From: Hyphomicrobiales bacterium
GTDB lineage: Bacteria; Pseudomonadota; Alphaproteobacteria; Rhizobiales; Xanthobacteraceae
Length of the DNA stretch: 64,000 nt
NCBI GenBank assembly: GCA_017305715.1
Contig: JAFKKG010000010.1
Coordinates: 62,001-126,000, forward strand
Direction: 5' to 3'
In this document: in pieces, positions 1 through 9,305 of the stretch
Position numbering within the stretch: position 1 is the stretch's first letter
Layout: each line of letters opens with the position of its first letter
Made by a program: the position numbers and the translations under genes
The notes under the pieces: generated by a model
Databases searched by the model: none
Seen by the model: only the letters and a program-made list of their open reading frames with translations
Told to the model about the DNA's origin: nothing

Positions 1-128
1 GCAGGCATCGCTCGACCGGCATCGGACGCCCGCGGTTCTGGGAACGCGCACGCTATTATGGCGAAGAGAAGCGGCTCGCGGCCGCGCTGGACGCCGCCGA
101 AGTCACCGCCCAACCGGGGGCACGCTGA
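1..128 (+). CDS. cpaF: CpaF/TadA-type pilus secretion ATPase, C-terminal fragment
   Basis: The third reading frame is open from the window edge to the TGA at 126-128. It reads RHRSTGIGRPRFWERARYYG and ends in GARstop. The STGIGRPRFWERARYYGEE segment is the usual C-terminal tail of CpaF/TadA, the hexameric ATPase that powers Tad (Flp) pilus assembly in the cytoplasm. Only about 41 residues are inside the window, so no Walker motifs can be checked. The stop overlaps the ATG of tadB (TGATG), which implies translational coupling and supports the assignment. The rest of the gene lies to the left of the window. Confidence 0.8.
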   Translation, partial: RHRSTGIGRPRFWERARYYGEEKRLAAALDAAEVTAQPGAR

Positions 129-1105
129 TGTCCATGCAAGCGCTCGCACTGGCCTTTCTCGCCTTCACCGCGATCGGCGGCATCGCCTGGGTGTTCATCT
201 ATCCGCTGCTGTCCGGCGAGAAGAAGGCCGAGTCGCGCCGCGCCTTGATCGCACGGCCTGAACCCGCCGCCGCGCGCCAGGTCGACAAGAACCAGCGTTC
301 CCGCCGCGAACAGGTCGAGGGGTCGCTGAAGGACCTTGAGGCGCGCCGCCTGAAGGAAAAATCGGTCCCGCTCAGCATGCGCATCAGCCAGGCCGGGCTG
401 TCCTGGTCGACCCAGAAATTCTGGATCATCTCCGGCATCCTGGCCGCTGTCGCCGGCCTGGTCGCGTTCAGCCTCGGCGGTGGACTCCTGGGAGCCGCCG
501 GCATGGCCTTCGGCGCCGGCCTCGGGGTACCGCGCTGGCTGCTGGGCTACCTCAAGAAGAAGCGTGAAAAGGCGTTTCTCAGGGCCCTGCCCGACGCCGT
601 CGACGTCATCGTCCGCGGCATCAAGGCCGGCCTGCCGCTGTTCGAATCGATCAAGGTGGTCGCGGCCGACGCGCCGGAGCCGCTGAGAAGCGAGTTCCTC
701 GCCATCATCGAAACCCAGACCATCGGCATGCCGCTCGGCGAAGCCTGTTCGCGGCTCTACGAACGCATGCCGGTGCCGGAAGCCAACTTCTTCGGCATCG
801 TGATTGCGATCCAGCAGAAGTCGGGCGGCAATCTGTCGGAAGCGCTCGGCAATCTTTCCAAGGTGCTGCGCGACCGCAAGAAGATGGCGGAAAAAATCCA
901 GGCGATGTCGATGGAAGCCAAGGCCTCGGCCGGCATCATCGGCTCGCTGCCGCCGATCGTGATGCTGCTGGTCTGGATGACGACCCCCGACTACATCGCG
1001 CTGCTGTGGACCGACCGGCTCGGCCAGTTCATGCTGCTGTGCTGCGTCGTCTGGATGACGATCGGCGTGCTGGTGATGAAGAAAATGATCAACTTCGACT
1101 TCTGA
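128..1105 (+). CDS. tadB: Tad pilus inner-membrane platform protein TadB
   Basis: This 325-residue protein belongs to the type II secretion F-domain family. With TadC it forms the inner-membrane platform of the Tad/Flp adhesion pilus. A hydrophobic segment lies at about residues 3-22, a membrane hairpin at about 95-130, the T2SSF helical domain at about 165-265 (PDAVDVIVRGIKAGLPLFES) and a C-terminal membrane pair near 270-320. The gene starts at an ATG overlapping the cpaF stop, and tadC follows after 9 bp, so cpaF-tadB-tadC read as one operon. Length and layout are normal for TadB. Confidence 0.9.
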   Translation: MSMQALALAFLAFTAIGGIAWVFIYPLLSGEKKAESRRALIARPEPAAARQVDKNQRSRREQVEGSLKDLEARRLKEKSVPLSMRISQAGLSWSTQKFWIISGILAAVAGLVAFSLGGGLLGAAGMAFGAGLGVPRWLLGYLKKKREKAFLRALPDAVDVIVRGIKAGLPLFESIKVVAADAPEPLRSEFLAIIETQTIGMPLGEACSRLYERMPVPEANFFGIVIAIQQKSGGNLSEALGNLSKVLRDRKKMAEKIQAMSMEAKASAGIIGSLPPIVMLLVWMTTPDYIALLWTDRLGQFMLLCCVVWMTIGVLVMKKMINFDF

Positions 1106-1114
1106 TGGTGCGAC

Positions 1115-2089
1115 ATGGTTGAGTTTCTCATTAACAAGATACACGACGCCAGGTTCATGACCATGTTCCTGGCCGCCATTGCCGCGAGCCTGACCGCCTA
1201 CACGCTGGTCATGCCGCTGTTTGCCGGCGAGGGCCTCGCCAAGCGCATGAAAGCGGTCGCCAGCGAGCGCGAACGGATCCGGCAGCGCGAGCGCGACCGG
1301 CTCTCCAAGTCGGAAAAAGTATCGCTGCGCCAGACTCCCAAGCAGCTGGTCTCCAAGGTGGTGGAAGACTTCAACCTGACCAAATGGCTGGCGCAGGAAG
1401 CCGCCCGCGACAAGCTGATCATGGCCGGCTACCGCGGTCACGCGCCCTACGTCACGTTCCTGTTCGCCCGCGCGGTGACGCCGATCGTGCTGTTCCTCGG
1501 CGCGGTGCTGTACATCTTTCTGATCACCAATCTGGACAAGCCACTGACGGTCAAGCTCGGCATCTGCGTCGCCGCCGCCTATCTCGGGCTGCAGGCGCCG
1601 ATGCTGTTCCTGAAGAACGCGATCTCGAAGCGCCAGCTTTCGATCAAGCGCGCGTTTCCCGACGCGCTGGATCTGCTGCTGATCTGCATCGAGTCGGGCA
1701 TGTCGGTCGAGGTCGCGTTTCGCAAGGTCTCCACCGAAATCGTCTCGCAATCGGTGGCGCTGTCGGAAGAATTCGCGCTGACCACGGCTGAATTGTCCTA
1801 TCTGCAGGACCGCAAGGTGGCCTATGAGAACCTCGCCAAGCGCACCGGCCTCGAAGGCGTCAAGTCGGTCTGTCTCGCCTTGCAGCAGTCCGAACGCTAC
1901 GGCACGCCGCTCGGCCAGAGCTTGCGCGTGATGGCGCAGGAAAACCGCGACATGCGCATGAACGAAGCCGAGAAGAAGGCCGCCGCCCTGCCGCCGAAGC
2001 TGACCGTGCCGATGATCCTGTTCTTCCTGCCGTGTCTGTTCATCGTCATTCTCGGGCCGACCTACATCAAGATCCAGGCGATGCAGTGA
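1115..2089 (+). CDS. tadC: Tad pilus inner-membrane platform protein TadC
   Basis: This 324-residue paralogue of TadB also carries a T2SSF domain (about residues 180-300, FPDALDLLLICIESGMSVEV). Membrane segments lie near the N-terminus (about 12-32), at about 115-155 and at the extreme C-terminus (about 298-320). It is the second platform subunit of the Tad pilus machine. It follows tadB by 9 bp in the same operon. It is the last + strand gene here; the following 70 bp lead into an oppositely oriented PAP2 gene. Confidence 0.9.
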   Translation: MVEFLINKIHDARFMTMFLAAIAASLTAYTLVMPLFAGEGLAKRMKAVASERERIRQRERDRLSKSEKVSLRQTPKQLVSKVVEDFNLTKWLAQEAARDKLIMAGYRGHAPYVTFLFARAVTPIVLFLGAVLYIFLITNLDKPLTVKLGICVAAAYLGLQAPMLFLKNAISKRQLSIKRAFPDALDLLLICIESGMSVEVAFRKVSTEIVSQSVALSEEFALTTAELSYLQDRKVAYENLAKRTGLEGVKSVCLALQQSERYGTPLGQSLRVMAQENRDMRMNEAEKKAAALPPKLTVPMILFFLPCLFIVILGPTYIKIQAMQ

Positions 2090-2159
2090 GTGCGTTGGCG
2101 CCGCAGGCGCTACGGCACGGCCGAACTGCAAACCGGGGCGCGACGGTCGCTGACTTCGG

Positions 2160-3143
2160 TTACGCCGCCCGCGTGGTGCCGATCGGTGCGCGGGCAACAG
2201 GATGCACGTCCGCGACCCCACCCGATCGTCGAACCTCCGCACCGACGACGCGTCCGGCCAGAAAATAGGCGATGAACCCAACGCCCGCCCCGGCAATGAC
2301 ATCGCTCGCGTAATGCGCGCCTTCCGTGATGGTTGCGCACAGCATGACGGCGTCCAACACCAGCAGGGCGGCGAAGACAGGGCGATTGCCGCGCAAGGTC
2401 AGTGGCGTCAGGACGGCGACCGTCGCGTGAAACGAGGGAAAGCTGGCGATGCCCCCCAGGCTGTCGGCCATCATCATCGGCCCGGCCTCTCTCAGAAGCA
2501 TCAAATGATCGACGGGCGTTGCGCCGGTAAAGCGCATGACGTGGAAGGTTGACCGGTCAACGAGCACAATCGGGCTCGTGGCCGGCAGGAGGGCTGCAAT
2601 CGCGATCGTGATGGTGAGGGCGATCACGAAGCTGAGAAGGTATTGCCGCACTTCGAACCGGCGATCTGCCAACGCCAGGACCAGCACCGGCAAAGCGATC
2701 TGGGCCGACATCGAATCATAGGCGAGTTTGAGGATGGCGTGGAGCCGGGCATGGCCGTCGACCCAGGTGACGACGTCAAGCCAGTTCACGCCGATCGCCT
2801 GATCCATCTGTTCAAACAGCCGGTCTTGCAGCGGAAAGCCGAGCCTCTGGGTCGCATAGGCCGCGAGGACGCCGCAGAGGCTGGTGATCACCAGATACAG
2901 CGTGCCGTGAATGATCGTCTGCACGGTTCTGGCGATGCGCGTCTGCGGCGCGCACTGGCTCAGGATATCGACGGCAAGGACAGCCGCCACGTAGGGCAGG
3001 ATATTCGGCAAGGCGACGAAGTTGAGATGCGTCGATGCTGCGGTGACGAGCGCAACAGCGGCCAGAACCTCGGTGAGGATAAACGCTCCCGGCGATATGG
3101 CGCTGGCTCGATATTGCAGCAGAGCGCCCGCGATATTCCACAT
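2160..3143 (-). CDS. PAP2-superfamily membrane phosphatase (Aur1/Ipt1-like)
   Basis: This 327-residue polytopic membrane protein has about six hydrophobic segments. The C-terminal half carries SFPSFHAT (about residues 235-242) and, some 37 residues later, GAHYASDVIAG. These resemble the PSGH and SRxxxxxHxxxD motifs of type 2 phosphatidic acid phosphatases in the form seen in inositol-phosphotransferase-like (PAP2_3) proteins. Likely substrates are lipid phosphates or phospholipid head groups at the periplasmic face; the true substrate cannot be read from sequence. It lies downstream of tadD on the same strand (106 bp gap) and converges with tadC. A GGTGG-like ribosome site precedes the ATG. 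No link to pilus function is shown beyond position. Confidence 0.7.
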   Translation of the reverse strand: MWNIAGALLQYRASAISPGAFILTEVLAAVALVTAASTHLNFVALPNILPYVAAVLAVDILSQCAPQTRIARTVQTIIHGTLYLVITSLCGVLAAYATQRLGFPLQDRLFEQMDQAIGVNWLDVVTWVDGHARLHAILKLAYDSMSAQIALPVLVLALADRRFEVRQYLLSFVIALTITIAIAALLPATSPIVLVDRSTFHVMRFTGATPVDHLMLLREAGPMMMADSLGGIASFPSFHATVAVLTPLTLRGNRPVFAALLVLDAVMLCATITEGAHYASDVIAGAGVGFIAYFLAGRVVGAEVRRSGGVADVHPVARAPIGTTRAA

Positions 3144-3249
3144 ACTCCCACCAGCCCGCCTTGATGCTGAGGGTAAGTCAGCCAGCGCCCGCGCCGACGT
3201 AGTCTCTGCGTTATCTTCCTAATATACCGTTACGTGATCGGACCGAGGA

Positions 3250-4074
3250 TCAGTCGGGCTGGTTGAGCGCCGCCACCGGAACCGTCTTGCCGCCGCGCGG
3301 ATCCTTGCGGCTCAGCATTTCCCGCAAATACGCCACGTTCGCCGTGGCCTCCTCGGACGGCAGATCGCCCTTGGCGATGGTCTCGGCTTCGGCGAAACGG
3401 CCCTGCAAGCCAACCACCAGCGCCAGATTCTGCCGTACCCGCGCGTCCGCCCGCGGGTTGCCGTAAGCCCGCCGCAGCGTCTTCTCGGCCTCGGGCAATT
3501 CGCGTGTCAGCATGTAGGACAGGCCGAAATTGGAGAGCACCGACGGTTCTTCCGGCGCGATCTTCAGCGCGCTGCTGTAGTAGCGGCGCGCTTCCTCGTG
3601 CTTGCCCATCTTGTCGAGCACCGTCCCCTGCACCGAGAGGATGCGCCAATCGGGATTGTCGGGCGAATGGGCGCGGCTGAGCACGTCGAAGGCGGCTTGC
3701 GAATTGCCGTTGTCGGCGAGCGCGCGGCCGTAGCCGGCGAGCAGCGCCCGGTTGCCGGGATGGGCGATGGTCGCCTGTTCGAGCACGGCGGCGGCCTGCG
3801 CCCGTTGGCCGGAGGCGCGCAAGGCCTGGCCGTAAGCCAAAGCGGCCTCGGCATCCTTGGGGTTGGCGCGATAGCGTTCGCCATAGACTTCGGCGGCGCG
3901 GCGCGGATCATCGGGAATGGCTGGCGCGGCGGCGCTGGACTTTTGGGTGATGGCCCCCGTCACATCCGCCATGGTCTGGCAGCCGCCAAGGTTCGCAGCC
4001 AAAATGGCGGTCACCGCCGCGGAGGCGAGAAACCGGACAAGGCTGGGCTGGACATGGCTGGACGATGGACGCAT
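3250..4074 (-). CDS. tadD: TadD-like tetratricopeptide-repeat lipoprotein
   Basis: This 274-residue protein begins with a lipoprotein signal peptide: charged start, hydrophobic core and lipobox NLGGC, with the modified Cys near residue 32. Consecutive TPR units follow from about residue 55 to 235 (for example AALAYGQALRASGQRAQAAA and PSVLSNFGLSYMLTRELPEA). TadD proteins are outer-membrane-associated pilotins that help assemble the Tad pilus secretin. The gene lies on the opposite strand from tadBC with the PAP2 gene between. In many relatives tadD directly follows tadC, so this order is a local rearrangement. It is divergent from the aminopeptidase gene. Confidence 0.8.
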   Translation of the reverse strand: MRPSSSHVQPSLVRFLASAAVTAILAANLGGCQTMADVTGAITQKSSAAAPAIPDDPRRAAEVYGERYRANPKDAEAALAYGQALRASGQRAQAAAVLEQATIAHPGNRALLAGYGRALADNGNSQAAFDVLSRAHSPDNPDWRILSVQGTVLDKMGKHEEARRYYSSALKIAPEEPSVLSNFGLSYMLTRELPEAEKTLRRAYGNPRADARVRQNLALVVGLQGRFAEAETIAKGDLPSEEATANVAYLREMLSRKDPRGGKTVPVAALNQPD

Positions 4075-4282
4075 GGCACTTCAACTCACGATTTCGGGTG
4101 GAACCGAACACGGCAGCAATAGACTGTTAACCCTAACGGCTGGTTAATAGGTGGGCTGGCGGCGGCCACACCGCCTCGGGCCCATTGCCGGTTGCTGACG
4201 CACAAATTTGTCCCTTCGCCATTGAAGTCACACGAATATCCTGCAACCTGACGGCGCCCCGACAGCCCTTCGCGAGACCAGC

Positions 4283-5662
4283 ATGCATCAGCCCTTCGAG
4301 ACCGCGCCTGCGTCCGCCATTCCGATTCATTTCGTGACCAGGTCGAATTGGGCAGCGATCGGCAAGGAACTTCCGCCACAAGCCCAGCAATTTGCCAAAG
4401 CCAACGATTTTACCGCCAAGCCCGGCACGTGCCTGACACTGCCCTCGCCCGATGGACAGATCGCGCAGGTGCTGTTTGGCCTCGAAGACGAGACCAGCAA
4501 ATCCCGCGACCTGTTCCGGCCCGGCGCGCTGCCGGGGCTGCTGCCGCCCGGCACCTATCGCTTTGCCAACCCGCCGCATGACGTCAGGCTCGCCTCGCTC
4601 GCTTTCGCACTCGGGAGCTATCGCTTCGGCCGCTATCGCAAAGCGGAAATGCCCGCCGTGCGGCTGGTGCCGCCTGACGGCGTCGACATTTCCGACATCG
4701 TGCGGATGGCGGAGGCCGCTTCGCTGGCGCGCGACCTCATCAACACCCCGTCGAACGACATGGGTCCGGAAGAGCTGGCGCTGGCCGCCGAACAGCTCGC
4801 GGCGCGCTATGGCGCCAGCTCCAAGACCATCGTCGGCGACGAACTGGTGCGCCAGAATTTTCCGCTGATCCATGCCGTCGGCATGGCGTCGACGCGCGCC
4901 CCGCGGCTGATCGACCTGAGATGGGGCGATCCTGCGCATCCCAAAGTGACGTTGGTCGGCAAGGGCGTGTGTTTCGACACCGGCGGCCTCGATATAAAAC
5001 CTTCCAGCGGCATGCTGATCATGAAGAAGGACATGGGCGGCGCCGCCAATGTGCTGGCGCTGGCCCAGATGGTGATGGATGCCAGGCTGAAAATCCGGCT
5101 GCGGGTGCTGATCCCCGCGGTCGAAAACGCGGTCGCCGGCAACGCCTTCCGCCCGCTCGACATCTTCAGGTCACGCAAGGGGCCGACGGTGGAGATCGGC
5201 AACACCGACGCCGAAGGCCGCCTGGTGCTGGCCGACGCGCTGGCGCTCGCCGATGAGGAAAAGCCTGATCTGTTGGTCGATCTGGGAACGCTGACGGGTG
5301 CGGCGCGGGTCGCATTGGGGCCGGATTTACCGCCTTTTTACACCAACGATGAGACGCTGGCGCAGGACGTGGCACGCTTTGCAAAAGGGGAGCAGGATCC
5401 GTTGTGGCGCATGCCGCTGTGGCCGGCCTATGATTCCTGGCTGGATTCGAAGGTCGCCGACATCAACAACGCGCCGTCCGGCGGCTTTGCCGGTTCGATC
5501 ATTTGCGCGCTGTTCCTGCAGCGCTTCGTCACCGAGGCCAAGAGCTGGCTGCATGTCGATATCTACGGCTGGACGCCGTCGGCCAAACCGGCGCGCCCCG
5601 AAGGCGGCGAATGCCAGGCCGCGCGCGCGATCTACAAATTGTTGAGCGAACGCTATGGATGA
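4283..5662 (+). CDS. Leucyl aminopeptidase family protein (peptidase M17)
   Basis: This 459-residue cytosolic metallopeptidase releases N-terminal amino acids from peptides. The C-terminal catalytic domain contains GKGVCFDTGGLDIKPS and MKKDMGGAAN (metal-binding Lys/Asp and the active-site region near residues 230-255), then the M17 signature NTDAEGRLVLADAL at about residue 312. The N-terminal domain is shorter and more divergent than in PepA (about 500 residues). Its stop codon overlaps the start of the NlpC/P60 gene by 8 bp, so the two are translationally coupled. A role in turnover of cell-wall or imported peptides is inferred from that partner and the peptide transporter nearby. Confidence 0.88.
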   Translation: MHQPFETAPASAIPIHFVTRSNWAAIGKELPPQAQQFAKANDFTAKPGTCLTLPSPDGQIAQVLFGLEDETSKSRDLFRPGALPGLLPPGTYRFANPPHDVRLASLAFALGSYRFGRYRKAEMPAVRLVPPDGVDISDIVRMAEAASLARDLINTPSNDMGPEELALAAEQLAARYGASSKTIVGDELVRQNFPLIHAVGMASTRAPRLIDLRWGDPAHPKVTLVGKGVCFDTGGLDIKPSSGMLIMKKDMGGAANVLALAQMVMDARLKIRLRVLIPAVENAVAGNAFRPLDIFRSRKGPTVEIGNTDAEGRLVLADALALADEEKPDLLVDLGTLTGAARVALGPDLPPFYTNDETLAQDVARFAKGEQDPLWRMPLWPAYDSWLDSKVADINNAPSGGFAGSIICALFLQRFVTEAKSWLHVDIYGWTPSAKPARPEGGECQAARAIYKLLSERYG

Positions 5663-6497
5663 TCCGCGCCTGACGCCGGCACGGCCCGAGATCGCCGCGA
5701 AATATCTCGAGGGCAAGGTCAAGGCGGCGCGCTTCGTGACCGGCGAGGAATTTTGCGTGGTCGATGCGATCGCGCCGCTGCGCGAGGCGCCGGCCGCCGA
5801 CGCGGAGATGGTCACGCAGGCGCTGAAGGGCGAACGCGTCACGGTCTACGACCGCAATGGCGAGGACTTCGCCTGGGGCCAGCTGGGCAGCGACGGTTAT
5901 GTCGGCTGGATTGCCGATGCCGCGCTCGGCAAGCCCGTAGCCGCACCTACGCACAAGGTCACTGCATTGCGGACCCTCGCGTTTCCGGCCGCATCGATCA
6001 AGCAGCCACCGGTCGAGACGCTGCCCTTGGGCGCGCTCGTCACCGTCGTGCGCGAGGACGCCACGTTCGCCGTGACGCGCGAAGGCTGGCACTTGCCGCG
6101 CCGGCATGTCGGCTGCATCGATGCGATGGAGCAGGACTTCGTCGCGGTCGCCGAGAGATTTATCGGTACGCCCTATCTGTGGGGCGGCAAGAGCAGTCTT
6201 GGGATCGACTGCTCCGGTCTCGTGCAGGTAGCGCTGACCGCAGCCGGCACCGGCTGCCCGCGCGACAGCGACATGCAGCAGGACGGCCTCGGCCGGACGC
6301 TTACGCCTGCAGAAGCCAAGCACCTGCAGCGCGGCGATTTGATTTTCTGGAAGGGCCATGTTGCGATCGTGCGCGACGCGAGCACCATCGTCCACGCCAA
6401 TGCGCATCACATGGCAACGGTGATCGAAAATACCCATGATGCGATCGGCCGCATCAAGGCCGCGGGCAGCAACATCACGTCGATCAAGCGGCTTTAA
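5655..6497 (+). CDS. SH3-domain NlpC/P60 cysteine peptidase
   Basis: This 280-residue protein has two SH3b-like modules (about residues 30-95 and 100-152) followed by a C-terminal NlpC/P60 domain (about 160-275). The catalytic Cys is C186 in GIDCSGLVQ, the His is H235 in WKGHVAIV, and the third polar position is the His in VHANAHH near 247. Such enzymes cleave D-gamma-glutamyl-diaminopimelate bonds in peptidoglycan peptides. No signal peptide is visible, which favours cytoplasmic recycling of muropeptides over wall lysis. The start overlaps the aminopeptidase stop by 8 bp. The stop overlaps the stop region of the convergent yejF-like gene by a few bases. Confidence 0.85.
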   Translation: MDDPRLTPARPEIAAKYLEGKVKAARFVTGEEFCVVDAIAPLREAPAADAEMVTQALKGERVTVYDRNGEDFAWGQLGSDGYVGWIADAALGKPVAAPTHKVTALRTLAFPAASIKQPPVETLPLGALVTVVREDATFAVTREGWHLPRRHVGCIDAMEQDFVAVAERFIGTPYLWGGKSSLGIDCSGLVQVALTAAGTGCPRDSDMQQDGLGRTLTPAEAKHLQRGDLIFWKGHVAIVRDASTIVHANAHHMATVIENTHDAIGRIKAAGSNITSIKRL

Positions 6498-8119
6498 ACG
6501 TCCACCGGCCCGTCGGGCACCGCCTCGATCCGGAACGCGGCGGCGAACAGCGCTCGGGTGTAGTCGCTCTGCGGGTTCTTGAACAATTCGGCGGCCGGGC
6601 CCTTCTCGACCACCTTGCCGTGACGCATCACGATCAGATGGCTCGCGAGCGATGCGACCACGCGCAGATCGTGCGAGATGAACATGTAGGTCAGGTCGCG
6701 CTTGCGCTGCAATTCGCGCAACAGGTCGACCATCTGGGCCTGGAACAGCATGTCGAGCGCGCTGGTGGGCTCGTCCAGCACGACGAAATCCGGCTCCAGC
6801 ACGATCGCGCGCGCGATCGAGATACGCTGGCGCTGGCCGCCGGAGAATTCATGGGGGTAGCGAAAGCGCGTCTTCGGATCGAGGCCGACATCTTTCAATG
6901 CCTTGACCACGCGCGTTTCGCGTTCCTCATAGGTCAATTTGGGCTGATGCACGGTCAACCCCTCGGCGATGATGTCGCCGACCGACATGCGCGGCGAGAG
7001 CGCGCCGAACGGATCCTGAAACACGATCTGCATGTCGCGGCGATATGGCAGCATCGCCTTGAAGCGCAGGCCCTGGATGTTGTTGCCGAGGAACACGATC
7101 GGCCCGTCCGACGAGATCAGCCGCAGCAGCGCCAGGCCCAGCGTGGTCTTGCCGGAACCGGACTCGCCGACCACGCCGAGCGTCTCGCCCTTGCGCACCG
7201 CGAGGCTGACGCCGTCGACTGCCTTGATGTGATCGACCGTTCGGCGCAGCAGGCCGCGCTTGACCGGAAACCAGACTTTTAGATTTTCCGCCGACATCAC
7301 CACCGGTGAATTGGGACGCGGCGGCGCCGGGTCGGGCTTTGGTTCGGCCGCCAGCAGGTCTTTGGTATACGAATGCTTCGGCGCCGTGAAAACCTGCTCG
7401 ACCGGTCCCTGCTCGACGATCTTGCCGCCGTTCATGACGCAGACGACGTCGGCAATGCGGCGGACAATGCCGAGATCGTGGGTGATGAACAGCATGCTCA
7501 TGCCGAGCCGGGTGCGGATTTCCGCCAGCAGCGCCAGGATCTGGGCCTGCACCGTGACATCGAGCGCGGTGGTCGGCTCGTCCGCGATCAACAGGTCCGG
7601 CTCGTTGGCGAGCGCCATCGCGATCATGATGCGCTGGCGCTGGCCGCCGGACAATTGGTGCGGATAGCTTTGCAGCCTGCCCTCCGGATCGGGAATACCG
7701 ACCTGCGTCAAGAGTTCGAGCGTGCGCGCCCGAGCCATGGCGCCGCGGATACCGTTGTGGAGCAGCAATATCTCGCCGATCTGCGCTTCGATCGTGTGCA
7801 GCGGATTGAGCGAGGTCATCGGCTCCTGGAAGATGATCGAGATGTCGTTGCCGCGGATTTCGCGCATCTCGTTCTCGGCCGCGGTCAGCAGATCGCGGCC
7901 GCGGAAGCGGATGCTGCCGGAGGGATGCGATGCGGTCGGATATGGCAGCAGTTTCAAAATCGATAGCGCGCTGACGGATTTTCCGGACCCGGATTCGCCG
8001 ACCAGCGCCACGCATTCGCCGCGCTTGATCGAGAACGAGACGCGATCGACGGCAAGAGAATCGCCGAACGCCACCGAGAGGTCGCGAACATCGAGCAAGG
8101 GCTGGTTGATGGCGTCCAT
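6494..8119 (-). CDS. yejF: Peptide ABC transporter, duplicated ATP-binding protein (YejF-type)
   Basis: This 541-residue protein holds two complete ABC ATPase halves in one chain. Walker A motifs are [13 protein letters not shown] (about residue 41) and [13 protein letters not shown] (about 316). Signature motifs are [12 protein letters not shown] and [12 protein letters not shown], and Walker B motifs are [12 protein letters not shown] and [12 protein letters not shown]. The double-ATPase form is typical of YejF in the YejABEF peptide importer, which takes up oligopeptides and microcin C-like molecules. It is the last gene of a five-gene minus-strand operon and starts 7 bp after yejE. All catalytic motifs are intact. 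Confidence 0.9.
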   Translation of the reverse strand: MDAINQPLLDVRDLSVAFGDSLAVDRVSFSIKRGECVALVGESGSGKSVSALSILKLLPYPTASHPSGSIRFRGRDLLTAAENEMREIRGNDISIIFQEPMTSLNPLHTIEAQIGEILLLHNGIRGAMARARTLELLTQVGIPDPEGRLQSYPHQLSGGQRQRIMIAMALANEPDLLIADEPTTALDVTVQAQILALLAEIRTRLGMSMLFITHDLGIVRRIADVVCVMNGGKIVEQGPVEQVFTAPKHSYTKDLLAAEPKPDPAPPRPNSPVVMSAENLKVWFPVKRGLLRRTVDHIKAVDGVSLAVRKGETLGVVGESGSGKTTLGLALLRLISSDGPIVFLGNNIQGLRFKAMLPYRRDMQIVFQDPFGALSPRMSVGDIIAEGLTVHQPKLTYEERETRVVKALKDVGLDPKTRFRYPHEFSGGQRQRISIARAIVLEPDFVVLDEPTSALDMLFQAQMVDLLRELQRKRDLTYMFISHDLRVVASLASHLIVMRHGKVVEKGPAAELFKNPQSDYTRALFAAAFRIEAVPDGPVDV

Positions 8120-8126
8120 GCTGCCC

Positions 8127-9305
8127 TTACCTGAACGTCTTGCGCGGATCGAAGGCGTCGCGCGCGGCCTCGCCGATGAAGATCAGCAGCGACAGCATGA
8201 TCGCGACCGAGAAGAAGCCGGTGAGGCCGAGCCAGGGCGCCTGCACGTTGGCTTTGGCCTGCGACAGCAGTTCACCCAGCGACGCCGATCCCGGCGGCAG
8301 GCCGAAGCCGAGAAAATCGAGTGCGGTCAGCGTCATCACCGACGACGACACGATGAACGGCAGGAACGTCATGGTCGCCACCATCGCGTTCGGCAGCAGG
8401 TGCCGGAACATGATCTTGCCATTGGAGACGCCGAGCGCCCGCGCCGCCTGGATATATTCGAAATTACGCCCGCGCAGAAATTCCGCGCGCACCAGCCCGA
8501 CCAGCGACACCCAGGAGAACAGCAGCAGGATGCCGAGCAGGATGAAGAAGCCCGGCGGCAGCACCGCCGAGATGATCAGCAGCAGATAGAGCGAGGGTAT
8601 CGCGTTCCAGATCTCGATGAAGCGCTGAAACAACAGATCCAGCATGCCGCCGAAATAGCCCTGCACGCCGCCGGCCGCGATGCCGATGATCGAGGAGAAC
8701 AACGTCAGCGTCAGGCCGAACAGCACCGAGATCCGGAAGCCGTAGATCAGGCGCGCCACCACGTCGCGGCTCTGGTCGTCGGTGCCGAGCCAGTTATATT
8801 CGAGGTCGCGGCAGCCGGTCAGGCCCTTCTTCGCCACCACTTCCTTGCATTGCGCTTCCGTGAGCATCCAGGTCGGCTTCGACGGCGCCGGCGTCGGCAG
8901 ATCGAGGTTATGCGTCTTGTAGGAATAGCGGATCAGCGGCCAGATCATGGTGCCGCCCTTGTCGGCGATCTGCTTCTGCAAATAGGGATCGCGATAGTCG
9001 GCGGTGGTTTCGAAATCACCGCCGAACGTGGTCTCGGAATAGTCGAAAATGACCGGCCAATACAGATGTCCGTCGTATTTGACGACCAGCGGCTTGTCGT
9101 TGGCGATGAAATTGGCGAACAGCGAGATCGCGAACAGCACCATGAAGATCCAGAACGACCAGTAGCCGCGGCGGTTGGCCTTGAAATTCTGCCAGCGGCG
9201 CTGATTGAGCGGCGATGGCGAGAACCGGGGGCGCGTCATCGGCACGGTCTCGCCGAGCGGCGTTTGCGTCGTGGTCTCGACCGGTTGCGGCGCGGTGATC
9301 GTCAT
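8127..9305 (-). CDS. yejE: Peptide ABC transporter permease (YejE-type)
   Basis: This 392-residue inner-membrane permease has a cytoplasmic N-terminus, a first membrane span near residues 47-67 and a long periplasmic stretch up to about 180. The BPD_transp_1 core follows, with the EAA-type loop (ARALGVSNGKIMFRHLLPN at about 290-308). The large periplasmic insert after the first helix is characteristic of YejE. Its ATG overlaps the final base of the yejB stop, giving tight coupling. It pairs with YejB to form the channel of the peptide importer. Confidence 0.88.
   Translation of the reverse strand: MTITAPQPVETTTQTPLGETVPMTRPRFSPSPLNQRRWQNFKANRRGYWSFWIFMVLFAISLFANFIANDKPLVVKYDGHLYWPVIFDYSETTFGGDFETTADYRDPYLQKQIADKGGTMIWPLIRYSYKTHNLDLPTPAPSKPTWMLTEAQCKEVVAKKGLTGCRDLEYNWLGTDDQSRDVVARLIYGFRISVLFGLTLTLFSSIIGIAAGGVQGYFGGMLDLLFQRFIEIWNAIPSLYLLLIISAVLPPGFFILLGILLLFSWVSLVGLVRAEFLRGRNFEYIQAARALGVSNGKIMFRHLLPNAMVATMTFLPFIVSSSVMTLTALDFLGFGLPPGSASLGELLSQAKANVQAPWLGLTGFFSVAIMLSLLIFIGEAARDAFDPRKTFR

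Noticed and set aside
56-2302. A 748-codon minus-strand frame across tadB and tadC
   Set aside because: It is a shadow frame opposite two well-supported Tad genes, with low-complexity Arg/Gln/His composition and no family resemblance.
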